From positions 62,001 through 126,000 of the forward strand of contig ML769394.1 of assembly GCA_009733575.1 (NCBI GenBank): 64,000 nt of DNA, given 5' to 3'. Both the position numbers and the translations under genes were made by a program. The notes under the pieces were generated by a model. The model made no database searches, had not been told where the DNA came from, and was given only the letters and a program-made list of their open reading frames with translations. Source of the stretch: Gymnopus androsaceus JB14 (taxonomy: Eukaryota; Basidiomycota; Agaricomycetes; Agaricales; Omphalotaceae). The number at the start of each line of letters is the position of its first letter. Within the stretch, counting starts at the first letter, position 1. Shown here piece by piece: positions 1 through 9,271 of this stretch.

Positions 1-74
1 CCTGCAACACATTGGACATCAAGACCACACCAAGGCCCCTTACCAGTATAAGGAGTGTATTGATGAAGCTGGCA

Positions 75-1112
75 TTAATTGTTGCAGCAGCAAACACTTT
101 CATAGGGGTACCAATCAAACAGATTCTCTATCTCAACGAGAGACCAGTGAATTAACACAGAGTATGTTGAGTTGCCTTCAGGGGCAACATCTTCAACATA
201 GCCTGTGATCCAGCCATAACAGTTAGACATCTCCTGTGCTAATGATGTTTTAGTGATGTACACTCTTACACTGTACCAGGGGATACAACCAGGTTGCCTT
301 ACACCGTCAAGTTGACCAAAAAACTTGTCTGGATGGATGCACTCATTGGCACCTCCAAATTGCTTCTTGGGCTTGTCCAGGGGTGAGTCACTGCTTTGGT
401 CAAGAACACAGCTGCGAACATTGATTACATCTACTGGCACTTGGCCAACAAGGGCTGGATGAGTTAACTGCAAGTCCTTAAGCATTTGGTCATTCTGAAA
501 CCATAGTGCATCAGGATTTCTGGTATTTGCTATCCCTATTGGTGCCAATTGAGGACAAAAATCAAAGGAAGCTGGTTCTTGAATTTCAGTGTGAAGGTCA
601 CTAGAAAATTTGTTGAAAACAACAGAGGGGAGCCGCCAGAGAATAGACTGAATGTGAAGGTGGTGTTATCTGTGAAGTTGATAACACTGTTGGGATGAAG
701 GGCAATAACTATGTTGAGCCCCTGTAGCCATACATTAATGCTGTTTCCATTTAGTGGATGCATGTAGATATTTGCAATAAATCCCTCCCAACTACCCAGA
801 TGCAATGTTTCCTCCATTGCCTGGGAAAGACCTTCTGCAATTTCAACACACTTGAGCTCCTTCATATCAAACCCCATCAACCAGTTTCACTGTTTGGCCA
901 ATAGTGAAACCTGCCTTGACTAGATTGTGGTAAGGTACCAAGCGGAGTCCAAGGGCTGGCTGCTTGAAATCAACGTTGCATATAAGGTTGTGGACTTTGG
1001 TGATGATTCCATCCACACTCTCCATAATACCCTGCAAATTAGCACAGCATTGGCCCCATGGTAATGCAACTTCAAGAGTGGAACGTATGAAGTGAACAGA
1101 CTCCTTCACCAA
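75..1112 (-). pseudogene. Fragments of an uncharacterised gene (three minus-strand pieces)
   Basis: Three consecutive minus-strand open segments (about 1112-867, 880-536 and 548-75) lie in order but in different frames, as expected for a gene with introns or frameshifts. The last piece, 157 codons, has ordinary composition and ends in a Cys-rich tail. No domain is recognised. The segment at about 785-862 recurs, diverged, on the minus strand at 10270-10345, so the gene belongs to a dispersed family. The product is unknown; the piece structure is the only support for calling it coding. Confidence 0.35.
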
Positions 1113-1287
1113 GAAACTCCGTAACCTGAGAGGAGGGACTCAACTATCACTAAGCATATCAGGATCTATCTTGTTGAGCATGGCACGGTTGCTATCAGAA
1201 ATCATGACTGTCAAGTTGAGGTCCAATAGCTTGACCGGAACCAAAGCAAGCCCCCCTCGTAGGACAGATCCAAAGAGACATAGGATG

Positions 1288-2085
1288 CAAATAGCATTAT
1301 ATCATTATTGGGCCATTGCTTTTGAAAAAGACAGCAACAGCAGTGTGCCGGGAGCAATGCCCGCCTACTGCCATATATAGTGCACTCACCGGCGCTTAAT
1401 TCCTGCCCTCCGGTGCTTATGTCACAAAAAAAAAAAAGTTGGTGGTTAAGTTTATATATTCCTGAAAAAATCATGAAAAATGCTGAAAATATTCAGGGGG
1501 CAACAGTGCACCCTGGGTGAACTTCAATTTTTGGCATGTGACTTGAGACTTAATTTAGCACCCACCGGTGCTTATTTTGTGTAAAAACTCAAAAATCAGG
1601 TCTCATAAATCCCGGAAAAATCCCAAAAAATGTGGAAAATATTCAGAGGGTGTATCACAATCACATGACCCTGGATCTGTGGCCAAGAAAACCCAATAAT
1701 GGATAATAATCACAAAAAATCAGAAAATTCTCATAAAACAGCAGGGGTAGGGATATACAGCATACCATATATGGTTATGGTGGCACTGTATGGATATGGT
1801 TGGTGTGGTGCCAAATCAATGTGCACTGTATGAATATTGTTACCATGGCACCATATTTACAGTGACACTGTATAAATATTGCTACAGTGGCACCAAATGG
1901 ATATCATTAGGGTGGCACCATATTTATGGTGGCACTGTATAAATATTGTTACAGTGGCATCATATGAATACAGTTAGGGTGGCACTAAATGAATATGGCT
2001 AGGGTGGCACATACAAATATGATTAGGGTGGCACTGGATAAATATTGGTACAGTGACATCATATGAATATGGCTAGAGTGGCACC
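1288..2085 (+). repeat. Left long terminal inverted repeat
   Basis: This arm pairs with 4289-5870 in inverted orientation. Its inner half is itself periodic: short units alternating 'GGTGGCAC', 'AATATNG' and 'TACAGTG' run from about 1740 to 2085, giving the arm an internal subrepeat structure. Confidence 0.75.
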
Positions 2086-2276
2086 ATACAGTGACAGCAG
2101 ATAAAAGTGGTTGTGGTGCCACTGTCACATGGGATTTAGAAAAAAATCCACTGAGCAAATTTCTGTATGGAAAATTGCACGTGACTGCCAATAAGCCATA
2201 ATTGGGCGTGAAATTATCATGTGGGCAGTGATATGCCATCTGTGGCTTATCAAAATATTTCAGTGCGCATATCCGC

Positions 2277-2610
2277 TCAAGGTATTTTTTTCCAAATCCC
2301 ATGTGGGTGTGAGACCCGGTGCACGAAACGGATCTCGAACCAACGTATCCCGAATGTCTCGCACCTAGATGTAGGTGGAGACCAAATGCGACCACCCGGG
2401 GTAACCATGCCGTAAGGTGGGTCTGGACAGTAGCATGAGTGTTGTACGGAACGGTACAAGCCTCAGAGGTGCAAGGAACAGTGTACGGGCCACCCACTGA
2501 CGTAATCAAGAGGAAGCGGGTGGTATTGTGGTCCGACGACCAGAAATGAGTGGGAGTGGATGGAATATGGGTGAAGGGGTGGTCCAAAAAGGTGTAATAA
2601 GTCCAAATAT
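2277..2610 (-). repeat. Dispersed repeat, copy 1
   Basis: Read on the minus strand this segment matches 56708-56965 on the plus strand over about 260-300 bp. Shared landmarks include TGGACCACCCCTTCA, TTGCACCTCTGAGGCTTGTAC and CATTTGGTCTCCACCTACATC. Copy 1 has about 40 extra bases between the blocks. It may be a degraded gene fragment or an element end; the function is unknown. Confidence 0.7.
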
Positions 2611-2639
2611 GGATAATGCGGATGGAATACAGCAAATGC

Positions 2640-2848
2640 GGACGGAAATAGCGTGAGAGCGGGTGGAATAGGGTGAAAGCGGGCGGAAATAGCGTGGGAG
2701 CGGACGGAATAGTGCAAAAGCGGACAGAAATAGCGTGGTAGTGGATGGAATAGGGTGAAAGCGGATGGGAATAGTGTGAGAGCGGATGGATTAGCGTGAG
2801 AGCGGGTGGAAATAGCGTGGGAGCGGGCGGAATTGAGTGAAAGCGGAC
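2640..2848. repeat. Minisatellite, 20-21-bp units, about ten copies
   Basis: Units of the form AGCGTGAGAGCGGGTGGAAT and AGGGTGAAAGCGGGCGGAAAT follow one another with a few substitutions each. The minus-strand reading frame through it (1985-2881) encodes a monotonous Pro/Ser/His-rich peptide and is probably a by-product of the repeat rather than a gene. The block is clearly more G+C-rich than its surroundings. Confidence 0.8.
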
Positions 2849-3316
2849 GGTCCCAGAGGTTCTAGAGGTAGCAAAACCCAAATAGGAAGCTCCCGGGGAG
2901 CTTTGGTTGTAAAGTTGTAAATAGAGATAGAAGACAGTGAGCTCTGGACGTAGATTTGGTATCTACGGACAGAGCCTCGCAGTTAATGCAGATGACAGTG
3001 GGCCTTCGAACAGAGCTCGGAAGGCACAGCTGGATAGAACAGATAGAAATAGAGAGACAGAGACAGAGACAGAGCAAAACGGGATCGATTTGGTAACAAT
3101 GGTAATAACAGACTAGGGTGCATGGACTCAGGGTGTCTACTTATATACTGTAGGGTGGCTGTGTAAGTCGTCGGGAGGGCCTGATGGATGGTTATCAAGT
3201 GCGGGAGGCACCCGGGAGGCAGGATAAGTGGTAATCACCTGTAGAAAGTGCCCGGCAGGCAGGATAAATGGTAAATAAGCATGGAAAGCGCCCGCAATGT
3301 AGGTAATGAGTGCAGG

Positions 3317-3376
3317 AAGTATCCGCGGACGGTCAGGAAGCGTGGGAAGTATCCGCGGACGGCCAGGAAGCGTGGG
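3317..3376. repeat. Tandem duplication of a 30-bp unit
   Basis: Two adjacent 30-bp units beginning AAGTATCCGCGGACGG differ at one base. Looser relatives of the unit (GTGCGGGAGGCACCCGGGAGG and similar) extend upstream to about 3195, so it is the best-preserved part of a degenerate G+C-rich tandem array. Confidence 0.7.
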
Positions 3377-3547
3377 AAACATCAGCGGGTGGATAGCGGA
3401 TGAGAAATGAGCCAAGGCCTGACAGTGGGTATACATTACAAATACAGTTATGATACTGCCATATAAGTATGGTTATGGACCAGCCACATGAATATGGTTA
3501 CAGTATCATTACTGCTTTTGATCAACTGTTCAATCATGTATTACCTC

Positions 3548-4288
3548 TCAAAAATCAAGAAGTAGAGTAAATTTATTATCGAGGTTTTGGCATATTTTTT
3601 GTTATTTTCTATGTGAATTTTTCCGAAATCCATGAATAGCTGGTTGTAACAGTACAAGAGTACCTAGTCATGATGATACTATGTATATACTTATACTGTG
3701 TTATCAGTACTACTGTAATGCAGCCATATCATTCTAGTTATGGCAGCACCATAGCATATAGAAGCAGGACTGCAATTAACACAAGTCATATCATGCTTCT
3801 GTACCAGTGTATCACGATACCTTAGCTGTCTATGTACTTGTATATATCCCAAGTCACCCAAACTATATCACATGAGTTACTTTTCTGAGCTACTAGTACA
3901 TTGGTACACTCACATTGGTATTGTAGTGCTGTAACTGTCATAGTTAAGACATGTAGCCATATTCTATGTTAATGTTAGTGCATATACTGGTTAGTCTTGT
4001 CTGTGGTACTGAGCTATACTCTACTAATAGTCTAATACTATACTTGAACCTTAATTACATGGCCATAGGATAACCATACTTATATGGAAGTACCCTAACC
4101 ATATTAATATGGTAGTAGTGTATGAATATGGTCATGATGGTACTATTACAATAACATATCAACATGACTGGGTAATCTTGTACTATTACAACCAGCTATT
4201 CATGTATTTCGGAAAAATTCACAATGGAAGATAACAAAAAATATGCCAAAACCTCAAGAATAAATTTACTCTACTTCTTGATTTTTGA
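3548..4288. mobile_element. MITE-like element with about 120-bp terminal inverted repeats
   Basis: 3548-3665 and about 4180-4288 are inverted copies, both ending in TCAAAAATCAAGAAGTAGAG and sharing CCAAAACCTC, ATATGCC and the segment AACCAGCTATTCATG. The 500-bp interior is A+T-rich with no coding signal. It sits inside the large element, directly against the inner edge of its right arm. No target duplication was found, so it may instead be an internal part of that element. Confidence 0.6.
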
Positions 4289-5870
4289 AGGCCATATTCA
4301 TAAGGTGCCACTGTACCAATATTTATCCAGTGCCATCCTAATCATATTTATATGGTGCCACTGTAAATATGGTGCCACCCTAGCCATATTCATTTAGTGC
4401 CACTGTAAATATGGTGCCACCCTAACTGTATTCATATGATGCCACTGTAACAATATTTATATAGTGCCACCGTAAATATGGTGCCACCCTAATGATATCC
4501 ATTTGGTGCCACTGTAGCAATATTTATACAGTGTCACTGTAAATATGGTGCCACCCTGACCATATTCATATGGTGCCATGGTAACAATATTCATACAGTG
4601 CCACCATAACAACATTTATTTGGTGCCACACTAACCATATTCATACAGTGCCACCATAACCATATATGGTATGCTGTATATCCCTACCCCTGCTGCTGTT
4701 TTATGAGAATTGTCTGATTTTTTGTGATTATTATCCATTATTGGGTATTTTTGCCAAAGATACAGGGTCATGTGATCGCAATATACTTTCTGAATATTTT
4801 CCATATTTCTTTTGATTTTTCCAGGATTTTTCCAGGACTTTTCCGGGATTTATGAGACCTAATTTTGAAGTTTTTACATGAAATAAGCACTGATGGGTGC
4901 TAAATTAGGTCTCAAGTCACATGCCAAAAATTAGAGTTTGCCCAGAGCGCACTGTTGCCCCCTGAATATTTTCAGCATTTTTCATGATTTTTTTCAGGAA
5001 TATATCAGCTGCAGCTGTAACTTTATTGCAAAGTATGTGGACAATAGTCCTGAACTATTAATGCAAAGTAACAGGACAACTATCCAGCCCTATAAGACTT
5101 GAACTTTGTAATATCCGCAGAGGCTGAACGAGGCATCATGGGAAAAAACAGACAAAATTTTCGAGCCTTACGCGGCACATGATCCTGACCTGCACTGCCA
5201 AACCCTAGTTTTACCCTGACTATCCATAACCCTAATAATCCCTAACCTTAATATCCCCAACCCTAAACTTTCTACTGCAGATAATGGGACAAGCCCTACA
5301 CCCTAGGCTTCATCCTCAACCCCTAACCCTAACCCCAAACCCTAACCTTAACTTGTGTGGACCAGGTTAGGGTTAGCTAAACTAACCCTAACCCTAACTA
5401 ATCCTGAAGACCACTGTGGACCAGATTAGGGTTAGCTTCAGCTAACCCTAACCCTAACACTTCCATTGATCACATGCTATCCACATTTTCCTGATTTGAA
5501 TATTGATATCTTATCTTAACCCTAATCTAACCCAGCCCTAACCCTAATCTTGTTCATAGTATTATATATGTACTAGTAATGGATCAGTAAGAATTGTAGT
5601 TTAGTTATAGTTTAGATAGGCTGGATAGTTACCCTGTTACTTTGCATTAAGTACTTAGGGATATTGCCCAGATACTTTGCATTGTTACCACAACTACTGG
5701 TGAATATATCAGCCTAACCACTGACTTTTTTTTTGAGATAAGCGCCAGAGGGCAGGAATTAAGTGCTGTTGAGCACGATATATATGACAGTGGGCGAGCA
5801 TTGTCCCCGGCAAACTGCTGTTGCTTTCTTTTTCAAAAGCAATGGCCCAATAATGATATAATGCTATTTG
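4289..5870 (-). repeat. Right long terminal inverted repeat, split by a MITE
   Basis: Inverted partner of 1288-2085. Matching sequence stops at about 5006 and resumes at 5703-5710, exactly around the 696-bp MITE. This shows the MITE arrived after the large element was in place. Confidence 0.75.
5007..5702 (+). mobile_element. 696-bp MITE, copy 1, with telomere-like interior
   Basis: The element is flanked by perfect 8-bp direct repeats AATATATC (4999-5006 and 5703-5710). The ends are AGCTGCAGCTGTAAC on the left and, read inward from the right, CACCAGTAGTTGTGGTAAC, followed by shared subterminal motifs (GCAAAGTAT, TTAATGCAAAGTAACAGG, ACTATCCAG). The interior holds many scattered CCCTAA/CCCTAACC units. 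A second copy in the opposite orientation lies at 8669-9172. The 8-bp duplication fits hAT-like transposition, but the termini are not classic hAT ends, so the superfamily is tentative. Confidence 0.85.
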
Positions 5871-6260
5871 ATGGTATTCCATCATTTTGGGAGGGTGCCG
5901 GAGGTGCCGAATAAGTGCCCTAAGTGCCTCACCAGGCTCTGGCAGCTGACCGGGCTTGGTTCCGGGCCTCCGGGAGTTATTGTGTGCTTTTGCAATAGCT
6001 CTATGACCACTTATTAGTTTTTTTGCAAAAGCTTTACAGCATATGCTGAAAAAGAATGCAGCATTTACAAATGTTCTCTTGGTACTTGCAATTCTGCATG
6101 TTATTGCAGTGATGTTTGATGCAATGGAAATGTGCCTGATGGTGATAATCAAATGTTTTCCATTCCTGGGAAGGAGGACTGCTGAAGTCAATGGGGAGAG
6201 GGCCTTTAGGTGGGCATTGTCGTGTCCCAGAGTATCCAGGACACCTGATTCACAGGACAA
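5871..6260 (-). other. Unassigned minus-strand open segment
   Basis: About 130 codons are open on the minus strand just outside the large inverted-repeat element, with a Pro/Gly/Arg-rich stretch near 5900-5990. There is no recognised domain, and the frame continues into the transposon arm, so the ORF may be chance. Listed because it is the longest frame in this interval. Confidence 0.2.
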
Positions 6261-6719
6261 AGACCATCAAGACTTCCTTCAACCTATCAATAAGTTGGAA
6301 GTTGTCTTCAATAACTATGCCATTATCACCTCAATATTGTCCAGAACAAGGAATTGCATGAGTGCCTGATCAGAAGACATATTCCCATGCAGAGATGGGT
6401 TTATCTTCTCCTAGTCACAGCTCAACTTGCAATGAGTTGATATCAAATCAAACATTCTCAATGAGGTGATGGATTGGCATTCTGAGATTGACTTGCTGCT
6501 ACCAGGTGGGAGTAGGGAAACATTTCCTTTTTTGGTTTTGTTGGGAGAATGCTTGAGAACCAGCAAATACAATTTTGGGGATGTTGCTGTAGATCAGCCT
6601 GGGGATACTAAGTAGGAAAGTAGCGAGATATGTATGTCTTGGCAGCATGCTCTGGACTTGGATGTAAATACCACCCAGGTAATAAGATCTGAAGACACCT
6701 CTGAGGATGCTTCAGTGAA

Positions 6720-8340
6720 TCAAGCCAGCTTGCAACTTGTCCTGGATTTTGACGAAAGCTTCTTCTTCTTATCCTCTCTGAGAAATAATAAGAAAAATAT
6801 CACTAAAAAACAAAAAGGATGTACCATGCACCGCACAAAGTATATATGGAAGCCAGGTGGGCCCGTCGTGCCATTGTAGTGTCTAGAAACCCACTGGCAC
6901 AAATCCTTCTGCTCCTGTGTCCTTGGTATCCCATCCTCTTCCTCATATTCTTCCTCCAATCAGTCTTCATCTTCTTCTTCCTCCAATCTGCCTCTGGCCA
7001 TTCTAACATCTGCAACTGAGGCCAAAGCTCCATTGTCCTTCTCCTCCAATCCATCTATAGTCATTCTAACATCTGCAACCAAGCCTGAAGCTTCATCTGC
7101 CAAGGTACAAACTTTGATACAGCTCTTGATCATCAAACCAAGGTCCTGCATCTGGTTGGCCAGTTCCACGGGGTTGAAGTTATTGATATGCTGAAACATC
7201 TGTAAGATCTCAGTTCAATACTTGTTGTGGAAAACTTTCTTCAGCTTTATTTTGGCCAGAGGAAGACTATTTATTTTACCGTTAAGAAATCTGGCAGCAA
7301 TTTGCCAGCCTTGAGTCAAGCAATGGCTGTAATAACAGTAAGATTAGAGCAAGAGAAACATAATATGTAAGAGCTTACAGTTTCAATGACAGTGGCATGT
7401 GGTCCACATCATGGGTTCTGAATGCACGAGTTTTGAATGTTGGAGAGTTTCTTCTTGTGGAAGATCTTCATTGGCAAAATTGACAAGGTCTGCAATTTGA
7501 TTAGTCAGACCAAGCCATAGGGACACAGGGGCAACTATCAAAGTCTGTACCAGAGAAAGATCCTCTAGCTGTATTTTGGGCAGACTGGAAAGATTAAAGG
7601 GGTTGTTCCTGTAATTGGGCAAAGGAGAACGTAATACTATTGGTGAACCAGCATCAGGGGTAGGAGCTCCAAAAGCCATTTCATCAACTCCCGGGGGCAA
7701 CCAAGCACGGAAAGATGGTACTTTCAGTGCAGGAGGAGATAGAGCAGGAAAATTCAGATGTAGGAGCTCTGAAAGGCTGAGCCGGGGGAGAAGGAGCTGT
7801 AGAAGGAGACGGATGTACACTCACTGGAGCAGGAGCAGAAGTAGAAGCTGCAGGAGTAGTGGCAGAAGCAGCTGCAGCTGCAGCTCGGCGTGCCAAGGTT
7901 AGTACAGTAAGTTCATCAAGCATTTCTTTGTTGGCTTTCTTGCAAATTCTCTCCTGTATTTTGTAGATACGTGTCTCAAAGGTCAATTCAGTTTCTCCAG
8001 GGATGACTGGAACAGTAAAGTAGACCACGCCTTTGCATATTTGACATTACACAAAAGTTCAGTAAGCTCATTAACCTATTTCTAAGGCTGTTTTACTTGA
8101 CTTTTCCATCTCTTCTCTAGGACTTTCTCACATTCCTGCTCTCTCTCTACTTGTACCAATACCCTTGGCTTCCATCTCTGTACAACTAGATCCATCAATG
8201 AAAGTTTGCCTTGTTTGCACAAAGCAACACTCTCTGCATCTTGTCCATTCAGAGACACTGACTCCATTGTTGACCTCATTGTCATCTTCTTTGGCTTCCA
8301 TGTCAATAAAGAATGTGCGGGATTCCTGTAGCAAAATCAA
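6720..8340 (-). pseudogene. Decayed uncharacterised minus-strand gene
   Basis: Open minus-strand pieces run 8340-8082 (Cys pair CRECC and charged sequence), 8028-7684 (helical start then an Ala/Pro/Ser-rich linker), 7820-7383 (continuation in another frame) and 7199-6720 (a highly acidic Glu/Asp run). Order and composition suggest one gene whose frame is interrupted by introns or indels, with a frame switch near 7740-7820. The Ala-rich linker is encoded by a GCAGCTGCAGCTGCAGC triplet run near 7870. No catalytic domain is recognised. Confidence 0.35.
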
Positions 8341-8466
8341 ATTGTGGTTTCACCTAAGCTGAATAAGATATGTACCTGTTCTTGATGAGACAAACTCACA
8401 GCAGCTTCAATGGAAGAGCTGGCTATAAAGATGGTATTCACTATCAGATTTAATTAGTTTGTGATG

Positions 8467-9271
8467 AGAGCTCATTTATGGCCTTTTAGGCCCTCTCATT
8501 CGTTGGCCTTAAGTCCTCCCTCAATATGCAGACATTCATTTTATATTTCTATATATATATGTACAGCATAACAAGGCTTACCAATAAATAGTGTTTGTGG
8601 TGGTCTTGCTTAAGACCAAGTTATTGGTAAATCATATTGTCGTACTCAGCATCCCTCACAGCTTGTATCACCCATGGTTGTAGTAACAATGCAAAGTATC
8701 TGGGCAACATCCCTATAGTACTTAATCCAAACTATCTAGCCTATCTAAACTATACCTAAACTACAATCCTTACTGATCCATTACTAGTATATAGATAGTA
8801 ATATTAGGACAAGGATAGGGTGTGTTAGGATAAGGTTAGGGTAGGATTAGGGTTAGGGGTTGAGGATAAAGTCTGGGGTGCAGGGCTTGCCCCACTATCT
8901 GCAGTAGAAAGTTTAGGGTTGGGGATATTAAGGTTAGGGATTATTAGGGTTATGGATAGTCAGGTAAAACTAGGGTTTGGCAGTGCAGGTCAGGGTCACA
9001 TTATGTGCAAGGCTTAAAAATTTTGTCCGTTTTCTCCCACAATGCCTCATTCAGCCTTTACGGATATTACAAAGCTCAAGTCTTATAGAGCTAGATAGTT
9101 GTCTTGTTACTTTGCATTAAGTACTATAGAGATGTTGCCTATGTACTTTGTAAAAAAGTTACAGCTGCAGCTGCTTGTATGCCGGTAGAGAACTATAAAC
9201 CGATTTGAGCACTGAGAGAGAGGACTTAAGGCCACCAAATGAGAGGACCTAAAGGGCTGTTAATGAGCTCT
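8467..9271. mobile_element. Inverted-repeat element containing a nested MITE
   Basis: 8467-8523 and 9210-9271 are inverted copies ending AGAGCTCATT and sharing GGCCTTAAGTCCTC and CCTCTCATT. Between them sits the second copy of the 5007-5702 MITE family (8669-9172), so an older small element was the target of a younger one. The older element without the insertion would be about 290 bp, a typical MITE size. No clear target duplication is visible. Confidence 0.65.
8669..9172 (-). mobile_element. 504-bp MITE, copy 2 (inverted relative to copy 1)
   Basis: Flanked by perfect 8-bp repeats GCTTGTAT (8661-8668 and 9173-9180). Its ends, read inward, are CACCCATGGTTGTAGTAAC and AGCTGCAGCTGTAAC, the same pair as copy 1. 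The interior shares long stretches with copy 1, including the TTAGGG-like units, TTTAGGGTTGGGGATATTAAGG and the segment around 'CCGTTTTCTCCCAC'. It is about 190 bp shorter, mostly through fewer telomere-like units. Confidence 0.85.

Larger units (their letters stand above)
1288..5870. mobile_element. Large terminal-inverted-repeat element, later invaded by a MITE
   Basis: The left arm (1288-2085) and right arm (about 4289-5870, minus the inserted MITE at 5007-5702) are inverted copies. Both carry the same landmarks: an end reading CAAATAGCATTATATC, a block with the sense GGTGCTTAT, a segment on CTGAAAAAATCATGAAAAATGC, and an alternating run of GGTGGCAC/TAAATATTG motifs. The arms are about 0.8-0.9 kb each. 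The core (2086-4288) holds minisatellite DNA, part of a dispersed repeat and a smaller inverted-repeat element, but no transposase that I can recognise. I found no target-site duplication at 1288/5870. It is most likely a non-autonomous or foldback-type DNA transposon; the superfamily is undetermined. Confidence 0.75.

Noticed and set aside
2300..2400. Possible tRNA (GGTTCGAGATCC-like box B on the minus strand)
   Set aside because: No matching box A at the right distance and no cloverleaf could be drawn; the sequence belongs to a dispersed repeat.
1985..2881. 298-codon minus-strand frame as a gene
   Set aside because: It runs through an inverted-repeat arm and a 20-21-bp minisatellite; its Pro/Ser/His periodicity mirrors the DNA repeat and no domain is present.
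5200..5560. CCCTAA/TTAGGG-type units as a chromosome end or interstitial telomere
   Set aside because: The units are scattered, rarely more than two or three in a row, and are contained within a MITE with 8-bp duplications that recurs inverted at 8.7 kb.
1280..5880. Target duplication around the large inverted-repeat element
   Set aside because: Flanks AGGATG and ATGGTATT share only short strings that shift register; not convincing.
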